Below are positions 1 through 7,633 of a stretch of DNA of 64,000 nucleotides, piece by piece. Origin of the DNA: an uncultured Lachnospiraceae bacterium (GTDB taxonomy: Bacteria > Bacillota > Clostridia > Lachnospirales > Lachnospiraceae). A model generated the notes under the pieces. The model was given only the letters and a program-made list of their open reading frames with translations, was not told the DNA's origin and did no database searches. Numbering within the stretch: position 1 is the first letter of the stretch; every line of letters begins with the position of its first letter. Position numbers and translations under genes: made by a program. The DNA is taken from positions 310,001 to 374,000 of the forward strand of contig CADAHQ010000001.1 of the NCBI GenBank assembly GCA_902787715.1, given 5' to 3'.

Positions 1-804
1 TGTTTCTATGAGCCGAGCACCCGCACCCGTTTAAGTTTCGAGTCGGCAATGCTGAACCTCGGCGGTTCGGTCCTCGGTTTCCAGAGCGCGGACTCCAGCT
101 CCGCAGCGAAGGGAGAAAGCGTCTCCGACACCATCCAGATCATCTCCTACTATGCGGACATCTGCGCGATGCGCCATCCGAAGGAGGGTGCTCCCTACGT
201 CGCTTCCAAGCACTCCCGCATCCCGGTCATCAACGCGGGCGACGGCGGCCACAACCATCCGACCCAGACCCTCACGGACCTTCTCACTATCTTGGAGCTG
301 AAGGGACGCCTTTCGAACCTGACCATCGGTCTGTGCGGCGACCTCAAATTCGGCCGCACCGTCCACTCCTTAATCAACGCCATGGTGCGCTACGAGGGCA
401 TCCGGTTCGTTCTCATCAGCCCTGAGGAGCTGCGCATCCCCACCTACTTAAAGGAAGAGGTTCTGGACGCGCGGGGCATCCCTTACAAAGAAGTCCGCTC
501 CCTGGACGAAGTCATGCCGGATCTCGACATCCTCTACATGACCCGCGTACAGCGTGAGCGTTTCTTCAACGAGGAGGATTACATCCGCTTAAAGAACTCC
601 TTCATTCTCACCCCCGAGAAGATGAAGCTGGCAAAGGACGACATGTTCGTCCTACATCCCCTGCCCCGTGTGAACGAAATCTCGGTGGAGGTGGATTCGG
701 ACCCGAGAGCCGCCTACTTCCGGCAGGCCGGATTCGGCGTGTATGCGCGCATGGCACTCATCATTCTCATGTTAGGTCTTAAGGACCGCATCCCACAAGG
801 CTAA
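1..804 (+). CDS. pyrB: aspartate carbamoyltransferase catalytic subunit (5' end outside window)
   Basis: Catalytic chain of aspartate transcarbamoylase, which joins carbamoyl phosphate to L-aspartate in pyrimidine synthesis in the cytoplasm. The frame is open from base 1 and begins inside the carbamoyl-phosphate loop (residues [13 protein letters not shown] are read at once), so about 40-50 N-terminal residues are missing; the ATG at position 49 is internal and is not the start. Further signatures are [10 protein letters not shown], the CGDLKFGRT segment and the C-terminal HPLPRVNEI motif. The next gene, pyrI, starts 12 bases downstream behind a GGAGG site, so the two form a pyrBI operon and the enzyme is probably the allosteric B-type holoenzyme. 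Promoter and any attenuator lie outside the window. Confidence 0.97.
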   Translation, partial: CFYEPSTRTRLSFESAMLNLGGSVLGFQSADSSSAAKGESVSDTIQIISYYADICAMRHPKEGAPYVASKHSRIPVINAGDGGHNHPTQTLTDLLTILELKGRLSNLTIGLCGDLKFGRTVHSLINAMVRYEGIRFVLISPEELRIPTYLKEEVLDARGIPYKEVRSLDEVMPDLDILYMTRVQRERFFNEEDYIRLKNSFILTPEKMKLAKDDMFVLHPLPRVNEISVEVDSDPRAAYFRQAGFGVYARMALIILMLGLKDRIPQG

Positions 805-816
805 GGAGGAAAACAT

Positions 817-1248
817 ATGTTAAATATCGGCGGACTTCATCAAGGCGTCGTCATCGACCACATCAAGGCCGGCCAGGGCATGCAGATCTACGAATACCTG
901 GAGCTCGGCAAGCTCGACTGCTGCGTCGCCATCATCAAAAATGCAACCTCCAACAAGATGGGCCGCAAGGACATCATCAAGATTGAGGGACCCATTCTTC
1001 CGGATCTGGATGCTTTGGCGGTTCTCGATCCGGATATCACCTTAAACATCATCGAAAACGATGTGATTGTGGAGAAGCGCCGCGTTCGTCTTCCCGAGGA
1101 AGTGACCAACATTCTCCGGTGCAAAAATCCCCGTTGCATCACAAGCATCGAGCAGGAGCTGCCGCACCGCTTCCGCCTGACGAACAAGGAGAAGCGCATT
1201 TACCGCTGCGTCTACTGCGAGCAGAAATACAAGGAAACTAATCTCTGA
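817..1248 (+). CDS. pyrI: aspartate carbamoyltransferase regulatory subunit
   Basis: Regulatory chain of aspartate transcarbamoylase (143 residues, slightly shorter than the E. coli protein of about 153). It binds nucleotide effectors with its N-terminal domain and holds the catalytic trimers together with its C-terminal zinc domain. The N-terminus (MLNIGGLHQGVVIDHI) is typical, and the four zinc cysteines are visible as CKNPRC followed by CVYC near the end. The ATG at 817 follows a TAAGGAGGAAAACAT ribosome site immediately after the pyrB stop. A terminator follows at 1255-1287. The family is widespread in Enterobacteria, Archaea and a part of the Clostridia; its presence here predicts feedback control of the enzyme by nucleotides, which is inference. 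Confidence 0.96.
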   Translation: MLNIGGLHQGVVIDHIKAGQGMQIYEYLELGKLDCCVAIIKNATSNKMGRKDIIKIEGPILPDLDALAVLDPDITLNIIENDVIVEKRRVRLPEEVTNILRCKNPRCITSIEQELPHRFRLTNKEKRIYRCVYCEQKYKETNL

Positions 1249-1254
1249 TACACG

Positions 1255-1287
1255 AAAAAAGAGCTGCCGGAAACGACAGCTCTTTTT
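1255..1287. terminator. bidirectional intrinsic terminator between pyrI and the SPFH gene
   Basis: GAGCTG pairs with CAGCTC around a short loop, with A6 before and T5 after the stem. It can therefore stop pyrBI transcription (+) and transcripts of the convergent nfeD-SPFH operon (-). Confidence 0.85.
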
Positions 1288-1347
1288 GTATGTCTTTTGT
1301 CGAATTTTCGCAGGTGCGGTCGCAGGACCGCCCGGCAAATGCATCCC

Positions 1348-2337
1348 TTACTCGGCGGACTCTTCCTCCGGCTTCGCAGCCTTGGCGGTCTCCACAACGC
1401 CCGTTGCAAGGGCTGCAAGGCCCTGAATCTCGGACGGGATGATGATCTTGGTGGATTTGCCGTCCGCAGCTCTTGCGAAGGCTTCCAGGCTCTTCAAGCG
1501 GAGAACCGGATCGGTGGGCTGTGCTTCGTTTAAGAAACGAAGACCGTCTGCATTAGCCTTCTGCACGCGCAGGATAGCCTCTGCCTGACCTTCTGCCTCG
1601 CGGATGGTGGCTTCCTTCTTCGCCTCAGCACGAAGGATTGCAGCAGCCTTCTCGGCCTCAGCGCCGAGGATTGCGGACTGCTTCTTACCTTCGGCAACAA
1701 GAATCGTAGACTTCTTCTCACCTTCTGCGATCAGGATGGACTCACGGCGCTCACGCTCGGCCTTCATCTGCTTCTCCATGGCGTCACGAATTGCTGCCGG
1801 AGGCATGATGTTCTTGAGCTCCACACGGTTGACCTTGATACCCCAAGGGTCGGTGGCTTCATCGAGGAGCTGGCGCATCTTGCCGTTAATCAGCTCACGG
1901 GAAGTGAGGGTTTCATCGAGCTCGAGATCACCGATGATATTACGAAGCGTTGTCGCGGTCAGGTTCTCGATGGCCATCATCGGGTTCTGCACGCCGTATG
2001 CATACAGCTTCGGGTCGGTAATCTGGAAGTAAACAACGGTATCAATCTGCATCGTAACGTTATCTTTCGTGATAACCGGCTGCGGCGGGAAATCCACCAC
2101 CTGCTCCTTCAAAAGCACGTCGAGAGCGATGCGGTCAAAGAACGGAAGGCGCATATGAATGCCGACACCCCAGGTTGCCTGATAACCGCCGAGACGCTCA
2201 AGAATATACGCATGTGCCTGCGGTACGACACGGATACAGGTCACTGCAACCAAAATCAAAAGGATTACAATAATACCGATGACCACTGCCTCTGTGGGCA
2301 GGGAATCAAACAGTCCGGACTCCAGGAAACTAAGCAT
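1348..2337 (-). CDS. SPFH/stomatin-family membrane protein (slipin/QmcA-like)
   Basis: A 329-residue stomatin/prohibitin-type scaffold protein. A single N-terminal membrane segment (about residues 15-37, VVIGIIVILLILVAV) is followed by the SPFH domain (about 40-220; typical text includes VPQAHAYILERLG and ATTLRNIIGDLELDE) and a long Ala/Glu/Lys-rich coiled coil (about 210-275, with AEGEKKS and AEAEKAAA repeats). Such proteins oligomerise and organise membrane microdomains. The gene starts six bases after the nfeD stop, and NfeD proteins are the standard partners of SPFH proteins, so the two are an operon from the promoter at 2867-2895. The ATG is preceded by AGGGGT. Which client proteins are organised cannot be told from sequence. 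Confidence 0.93.
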   Translation of the reverse strand: MLSFLESGLFDSLPTEAVVIGIIVILLILVAVTCIRVVPQAHAYILERLGGYQATWGVGIHMRLPFFDRIALDVLLKEQVVDFPPQPVITKDNVTMQIDTVVYFQITDPKLYAYGVQNPMMAIENLTATTLRNIIGDLELDETLTSRELINGKMRQLLDEATDPWGIKVNRVELKNIMPPAAIRDAMEKQMKAERERRESILIAEGEKKSTILVAEGKKQSAILGAEAEKAAAILRAEAKKEATIREAEGQAEAILRVQKANADGLRFLNEAQPTDPVLRLKSLEAFARAADGKSTKIIIPSEIQGLAALATGVVETAKAAKPEEESAE

Positions 2338-2343
2338 AATAAT

Positions 2344-2781
2344 TTACCCCTCTTTCACTTTTACAATCACTTTGACACCTTCCACGCGAAGGATCTCAAC
2401 CATCGTCCCCACGGGAATTGTCTCCGTGTCACTCACCGCACGCGCAGCCCACTCGATTCCTCCGAGCGAAACTCTTCCGGTGTTTTCCTCGTTGTTGACC
2501 GCCACAATTACTTTCGCAACCTTTCCGATTACGGTGTCCACATTTGTGCGGGTTCGCAAACTGTTGAACCGTTTGACAACGGACGGTCTCACCAGCAGGA
2601 TGCACAAGACGGAGACAACTGCGAAGGCAACGCACGGGATTACTACGCTGTTCGGCCAGATCCAGGAGACAATCATCGCTGCAAATCCGCCGAAGGCAAA
2701 CCAAAGCGTCGTCAGCGCCAGCGTGCAAAGCTCAACAAGCACACACGCAATCGTCACTGCCAGCCAAAACCATGGACTCAT
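2344..2781 (-). CDS. NfeD-family membrane protein
   Basis: Short NfeD-like partner of the SPFH protein, 145 residues. The N-terminal half has three hydrophobic segments (about 5-22, 27-43, 46-64), and the C-terminal half (about 82-145) is the soluble OB-fold: VIGKVAKVIVAV, TGRVSLGGIEWAA, IPVGTMVEILRVEGVKV. The start chosen is the ATG at 2781 (MSPWFWLA), because AAAGGGGG lies ten bases upstream; a longer frame to 2835 adds 18 residues with no ribosome site. There is no ClpP-like protease domain, so this is the short form. It is first gene of a two-gene operon behind a strong promoter that carries inverted repeats. Confidence 0.9.
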   Translation of the reverse strand: MSPWFWLAVTIACVLVELCTLALTTLWFAFGGFAAMIVSWIWPNSVVIPCVAFAVVSVLCILLVRPSVVKRFNSLRTRTNVDTVIGKVAKVIVAVNNEENTGRVSLGGIEWAARAVSDTETIPVGTMVEILRVEGVKVIVKVKEG

Positions 2782-2832
2782 AATAAGCAACCCCCTTTCC
2801 GAAGCGCTGAAACATTTTTCACTCACACAGTT

Positions 2833-2874
2833 CATGTCACGCCGACATGTAAACTGTATTTACTTGAGTTTACA
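2833..2874. promoter_or_regulatory. two inverted repeats over the nfeD promoter start region
   Basis: TGTAAAC (2848-2854) and GTTTACA (2868-2874) are perfect inverted arms spaced by 13 bases, the latter overlapping the -10 element. Directly downstream in the transcript, CATGTC (2833-2838) and GACATG (2844-2849) form a second perfect inverted repeat. Position fits an operator or 5' UTR hairpin; no regulator is identified. Confidence 0.5.
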
Positions 2875-2895
2875 CCGTTCCGAGCTCTTTGTCAA
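2867..2895 (-). promoter_or_regulatory. promoter of the nfeD-SPFH operon
   Basis: On the - strand TTGACA (2890-2895) is followed after exactly 17 bases by TAAACT (2867-2872). The predicted start lies about 80 bases before the nfeD ATG. Confidence 0.75.
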
Positions 2896-2958
2896 GGGGG
2901 CTTTTGTTCTTTTTCGTTTTTTCTTGTGTTACGACGCAAAAAACTTCCGCTCTTACCG

Positions 2959-4059
2959 TCAGCCTTTGTTCTTCCGGCGGCTCTTTCCTTCCTTGCCGCT
3001 CTTTCCGTCCTTCCCGTCGTCGCCGTCCTCTCCGTCCTCCGACTCCCCGTTTGTCACAAGGATCCGGCCGTCCTCAAGCTGCAGGCGGATGCGGTTTCCC
3101 TTCACGCCGATGGCATCCAGCATTTCCCGGGGAATCTGCACACGGCCGGCGCGGTCGAGAATGGCAAATTCATCGTGGGTCTCCTCTTCGACGAAGCCCT
3201 TAAGAAGCGAAGGGTCGGCAAATTCCTGCTTGATGATTCGCTCGCTGCTGGTCTTTCCGTCGCGCATCATAACGACGCGCTTCACCTTTTTAGCGAGGTT
3301 GATATCGTGGGTAACGATGACGATGGTGATGCCGAGCTCCTGGTTCAAGCGGCGGAACACATCAAGAAGCGCATCGGATGTGCGCTGGTCCACGGAACCC
3401 GTGGGCTCGTCCGCCAAGAGAAGCTTCGGCCGGTTGGCAAGGGCAATGGCGATGGCGATACGTTGCTGCTCACCGCCGGACATCTGGTTCAACTTGCTGT
3501 CCTTTTTGTGTGCCATACCCACGAGATTCAAAAGATCCAGAGCGCGCTTTTCCACGTCCTTGTTGTCTCCGAAGCGGATGGGAAGTTCCACGTTTTGCAA
3601 TGCCGTCAGATACGGGAAAAGGTTTCTTGCGTTGTTCTGCCAAACGAAACCGACGGTATTTTTCTTATAGTCCACCAGCTGGCTCTCGGTCATTTTGAAG
3701 AGGTCCTTGCCGTCCACGTAGAGCTTGCCGGCGCTGGGGCGGTCGAGACCGCCGATCATGTTTAAGAAGGTGGATTTGCCGGAGCCAGAACTACCGATGA
3801 TGGCGATAAATTCGCCCTTCTCCACCTTGAGTTCCAGTCCCTGCAGGGCGAGCACCTCGGTCTCCTTCGTCTTGTAAATCTTGACGAGGTTTTCGCACAG
3901 AATCATGACGTTGTCGCCCAGCTGATCCTCCAGCTCTCCCTGGGTGTTCTTGGCGTAGGCCTGCATAAAGGAGTCGCGGAGTTCCTGGGAGATCACGGAG
4001 TCGCGGATGTCGGAAGCCTCCAGCGAAGCTTTGTCAACGTTCTTTGTTTCCTCGCTCAT
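2959..4059 (-). CDS. ABC transporter ATP-binding protein with C-terminal AbrB/SpoVT-like domain
   Basis: A 366-residue LolD/MacB-type ATPase. The Walker A GSSGSGKST is at about 89-97, later the signature MSGGEQQR and the Walker B segment LLLADEPTG are read. It has a 50-residue charged N-terminal extension and, unusually, a C-terminal segment (about 300-337) containing DRAGRVQIPREML, which resembles the swapped-hairpin fold of AbrB/SpoVT proteins; a hydrophilic Glu/Asp/Lys/Gly tail of about 29 residues follows. Its ATG overlaps the stop of the preceding ATPase gene (ATGA), so the two are translationally coupled. It is the last gene of the five-gene export cassette. The role of the AbrB-like part is unknown; it may serve dimerisation rather than DNA binding. 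Confidence 0.9.
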   Translation of the reverse strand: MSEETKNVDKASLEASDIRDSVISQELRDSFMQAYAKNTQGELEDQLGDNVMILCENLVKIYKTKETEVLALQGLELKVEKGEFIAIIGSSGSGKSTFLNMIGGLDRPSAGKLYVDGKDLFKMTESQLVDYKKNTVGFVWQNNARNLFPYLTALQNVELPIRFGDNKDVEKRALDLLNLVGMAHKKDSKLNQMSGGEQQRIAIAIALANRPKLLLADEPTGSVDQRTSDALLDVFRRLNQELGITIVIVTHDINLAKKVKRVVMMRDGKTSSERIIKQEFADPSLLKGFVEEETHDEFAILDRAGRVQIPREMLDAIGVKGNRIRLQLEDGRILVTNGESEDGEDGDDGKDGKSGKEGKSRRKNKG

Positions 4060-4760
4060 CGCAGCTGCTCCCCCTTTCCGTGGTACTCGGTATTGATGAT
4101 CTCGCCGTCCTGAATCTCGTAGACCACATCGCCGTAGCCCATGAGCTTCGTGTCGTGGGTCGTCATGACGAAGGTGATGCCTTCCTTCTCGATCAATTCC
4201 TTGAAGATGGCGATAACCTGAATGCTCGTGGCGGAGTCCAACTCACCGGTGGGCTCGTCGGCGAAGATAATCTTGGGCTTGTGGGCGATGGCTCTTGCGA
4301 TGGCAACACGCTGCTGCTCACCGCCGGAGAGCTCCTGCGGCATGTGGGTCGCACGCTTGGAAAGACCGACAAGCTTCAAGCACTCCATAACACGCTCACG
4401 GTAGTCGCCCTTGTAATCCGCAAGGCGGAGCGCATACTCCACATTCTCGTATGCATTCATCACCGGGATTAACGCAACCGACTGGAAAATGTATCCGATC
4501 TCATGGCGGCGCAGAACCTCACGCTCCTTGTCGGTCGCCTTGGAGATGTCGTGGCCGTCGAAGATGACGGTTCCGGAGGTGGGCGCATCCAGCGCACCGA
4601 TGATATTCAAAAGTGTGGTTTTACCGGAACCGGAACGGCCCTTCAAAATCGTCAGGGTGTCCTCCGGGACCGTAACGCTGATGCCCTTCAGTGCCAAGAA
4701 GTCACCGCCTGCCACCGGGAAGCTGCGTGTCACGGATTCGGTTCGTAAGATTTCTTTCAT
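4056..4760 (-). CDS. ABC transporter ATP-binding protein (MacB/LolD type)
   Basis: A compact 234-residue ATPase of the MacB/LolD group, which drives mechanotransmission-type exporters. Walker A is GRSGSGKTT (about 40-48), the Q-loop is IFQSV, the signature LSGGEQQR and Walker [13 protein letters not shown]. The start has TAGGAGG upstream, 12 bases after the permease stop. It overlaps the second ATPase gene by four bases. Two different ATPases next to a single large permease suggest a heterodimeric motor, but one may also serve another permease; sequence alone does not decide. Confidence 0.93.
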   Translation of the reverse strand: MKEILRTESVTRSFPVAGGDFLALKGISVTVPEDTLTILKGRSGSGKTTLLNIIGALDAPTSGTVIFDGHDISKATDKEREVLRRHEIGYIFQSVALIPVMNAYENVEYALRLADYKGDYRERVMECLKLVGLSKRATHMPQELSGGEQQRVAIARAIAHKPKIIFADEPTGELDSATSIQVIAIFKELIEKEGITFVMTTHDTKLMGYGDVVYEIQDGEIINTEYHGKGEQLR

Positions 4761-4772
4761 GGCAGCCTCCTA

Positions 4773-7625
4773 TCAGTCTTCACCAAGCTTCAGTGCCTGG
4801 TTGATCTTAATCTTCGAAAGCAATGCGGAGATGACCGCGATGCATGCGGTAAGCATCAGGGTGATGACGACGGCGATCTTAATAAGATCCGAACCCGACA
4901 TCACAATCTTCGCCGGAAGCGTCTCAATCTTCGGCGAGTATGCAATCTGGATCAGCGGCAGGAACATTTTGGAAGCCAAAAGTCCGATGCCGGCGCCGAA
5001 CAGAATCGGCAAAAGGGAACCGAAGATGTGCTCGTTGACAAGCATCCGGATTAACTCGCCCATGGACATACCCATGGCGCGGTAGATACCGAAGATAAGC
5101 TCGCGGGAGCGAATCGAGGTGATCCAGAAAATCAGGAAACCGATAGCGCACAAAACAAGAACAACGATGAACGTGATGGTGAGCATACCGTTGGTAACCT
5201 GGAAATACGGGTCGTTCTTTAAGCCGACCATATCGTTTCGCATATCCCGGAATTCCTTGAAGGAAATCTTGTTTGCCTCCGCCCAGTCGTAGAAGAAGTC
5301 CGTGCTGCCGTTGATGCGCATCCAGACCTCATACGGAACCACCGGATAGTCGAGAAGCACGTTGTCGTAGTTGCAGACGGTGAGGTATTTCGGAACCGTC
5401 ACCATCTCGCCGCTGTCACTCTTCTCCTCGGCGGAACTCTCGTAGCCGGGCCAGTATTTGACGACCGCAACCACCGTAAAACTCTTCCGTCCCATGGAGT
5501 TGTGAAGCTCGTCGAAGCGCTCGATAGTCACGGTGTCGCCGACACCGATCTCGCAGGCCTGCGCGAGATTCTCGGAGATAATCGCACCCTCGGGATTCTG
5601 TGCCAAAGCGTTCAGGTCCTCATACCAGTGATGCTCGGTAACACCCTCAGGCATTCCTGCCGTGTGGCCGAACTCGTAGGTGTTGATGGCCATCATCTCC
5701 ACATTTTCAATGGCCTTTCCGCCGTTTAACACCTGCGCATCCGTATCGTGGATGACGCGGGTCATGGACTCGATGCGGTCGGGATTTTCCTCGGCAAGAC
5801 GCTCGAACCGGGTGTAGTCGCCCTCGTTGTACTTAAGCGTCGTCGCATAGCCCTGGCGGATGCTGCTTACGTTGTTGCTCCAGTTCTCCTTCACAACAAG
5901 GTCCGCGCCGTCCGTGTAGGTGATGCGCTCTTCCTCGTTCTGGTTCACGGTTCTTGCGATGTTGGCATTGAAGATACCCAGAGCAATGGTGAGAACCAGG
6001 AAAACGGTGATGAAGCTCTGCTTATGAATGTCTCTTGTAATCTGTAAGAACGATGCGTACTCTGCGGGCTTCCAAGCCTTGCGGCCGATCTTAAAAATCA
6101 GCGACGAGAGAAGCGGAATCACACGAAGGAATACAATGGCGCAGCTTAAGATAAACAGGGATGCCGAGAAGAACAGCATCGGATTGACCGCCTCGCCCTT
6201 CGCAATGGCCTTCATGAGCTCGTCTTTTTGATTGTTGAAATCGTAGAAGCCGTACAACGCCAGTGCAAGAAGCGCAAAGTCAAGGAACATGCGCTGCCAC
6301 AGCGGCTTGTTCTTCTTTCTCTTGTGGGCCTTCTGCTCCACGATGCTGAAGCGTGCAAACTTCAAAACCGGCAGCGTCATGATGAGAATACCGCACACGC
6401 AGCTTACAATCGCGTAGAGAAGCGACTCTCCCGTGATGCGCACGCTCATGGACTTTCGTCCGACAAATTCAAGGAATGCGTTGGTGGAACCGAACACATG
6501 GCACAGGATATAACCGAAGGGAATTCCGATGACAAGCGCGATGCCGCCGAGAATCGAGGACTGCAGCAGGTACGTCAAAATCAACTGCAGACGGCTGACG
6601 CCTCGGCTTTTAAGCATTGCAATTTCGCTTGACTCGATATCAATGACCTGGTTTGAAACCATGAAAATGAATACCGCCAGAAGCACCAGAATCGGCACCT
6701 GCAAAATCCACATGGTGGCCTTCACCTTGGAGGAATCCTTCAGGAATCCTTCAAATACATCCTTGTAATTGCAGTACGGCGTGTACAGGCACTCGCTGGT
6801 CTTGTTGTCCTCGTCGAGCTTCTCGAAGGTCTCCAGCATGCGGGACACCTGCGGAATCTCAATCTTCGAATAATCGTACAGAAGGTAGTAGCGCGCGCGG
6901 ATGTTGCCGGACACCTCGCCGCCTTCGAGGAATTTGCTGACAAAGACCGACTGCGGGATGAAAAATTCATCCTGGTAGGAAAGCGGATCATTCACCCAGT
7001 AGAGGTCGTCGCTTTCCTTTGCGCGGAACACGCCGCTGACGCGAACCTTGACCTCCTCGCCGGACAGGGTCTTGTAGCCGTAGAGCTCCAGCACGTCGCC
7101 GACGATGATATTGCTTGTGAGATACACCTTCTCGTTGATGATACAGTCGATGATGCCGTCCTCTCCCACGGTCTCCGAGTACATTTCGCCGGAGATGATC
7201 TCCGCGTGGTCCTCAAGGCCCGAAAGGGAGGCAAGCTTTAACTTGATGCCGCTTAACCCCGAACGGCTTACGGCGAATTTGGCGTCCTGCTGGAACGTGG
7301 TCTCGAAAAATGTGACCTTCGCGGTGGCAGGGCTTCCGAACATCTCCTCCGCGCGGTCCGCAACGGTGAGATAATTGTCAAAGTAACGCGACGAGTGGCT
7401 CCCCAAAAGGGTCTTGCTGAGTCTTGCATCCAGCGTCAGAAGTCCCGGATACTTGTTGGTCTCCTCAAGGTATCCGCTCATGCGCTTGGTGAGCATCTTC
7501 TGCAGCGCCGCGCGGGAGTACATCGGATTGCAGCATGCAATGCCGACCAAAAGAATGTTGCCGATCAGGATACTGAGGATCAGCCATTTTTTGTTTAATA
7601 GTTTTTGTGAAATAAACCGAAACAT
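4773..7625 (-). CDS. FtsX/MacB-type ABC transporter permease, 950 aa
   Basis: Large membrane subunit of an exporter. An N-terminal membrane helix (about 13-32) is followed by an extracytoplasmic domain (about 35-300), a first FtsX-like block of membrane helices (about 305-440), further helices near 450-510 and 540-555, a second extracytoplasmic domain (about 560-805) and a C-terminal block of helices (about 810-945). Family signatures are EIAMLKSRGVSRLQL in the first block and ELIFGIYRAMGMSM in the second. The start ATG at 7625 has AGGAGGAGCC just upstream and is eight bases behind the adaptor gene. The layout of two FtsX modules in one chain means it can work without a second permease. The substrate is unknown. 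Confidence 0.92.
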   Translation of the reverse strand: MFRFISQKLLNKKWLILSILIGNILLVGIACCNPMYSRAALQKMLTKRMSGYLEETNKYPGLLTLDARLSKTLLGSHSSRYFDNYLTVADRAEEMFGSPATAKVTFFETTFQQDAKFAVSRSGLSGIKLKLASLSGLEDHAEIISGEMYSETVGEDGIIDCIINEKVYLTSNIIVGDVLELYGYKTLSGEEVKVRVSGVFRAKESDDLYWVNDPLSYQDEFFIPQSVFVSKFLEGGEVSGNIRARYYLLYDYSKIEIPQVSRMLETFEKLDEDNKTSECLYTPYCNYKDVFEGFLKDSSKVKATMWILQVPILVLLAVFIFMVSNQVIDIESSEIAMLKSRGVSRLQLILTYLLQSSILGGIALVIGIPFGYILCHVFGSTNAFLEFVGRKSMSVRITGESLLYAIVSCVCGILIMTLPVLKFARFSIVEQKAHKRKKNKPLWQRMFLDFALLALALYGFYDFNNQKDELMKAIAKGEAVNPMLFFSASLFILSCAIVFLRVIPLLSSLIFKIGRKAWKPAEYASFLQITRDIHKQSFITVFLVLTIALGIFNANIARTVNQNEEERITYTDGADLVVKENWSNNVSSIRQGYATTLKYNEGDYTRFERLAEENPDRIESMTRVIHDTDAQVLNGGKAIENVEMMAINTYEFGHTAGMPEGVTEHHWYEDLNALAQNPEGAIISENLAQACEIGVGDTVTIERFDELHNSMGRKSFTVVAVVKYWPGYESSAEEKSDSGEMVTVPKYLTVCNYDNVLLDYPVVPYEVWMRINGSTDFFYDWAEANKISFKEFRDMRNDMVGLKNDPYFQVTNGMLTITFIVVLVLCAIGFLIFWITSIRSRELIFGIYRAMGMSMGELIRMLVNEHIFGSLLPILFGAGIGLLASKMFLPLIQIAYSPKIETLPAKIVMSGSDLIKIAVVITLMLTACIAVISALLSKIKINQALKLGED

Positions 7626-7633
7626 GGCTCCTC

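Noticed and set aside
2155-3765. Open frame of about 536 codons on the + strand opposite nfeD and an ABC ATPase
   Set aside because: It crosses two real genes and their intergenic promoter, and its product is a low-complexity mix of His/Arg/Ser without motifs.
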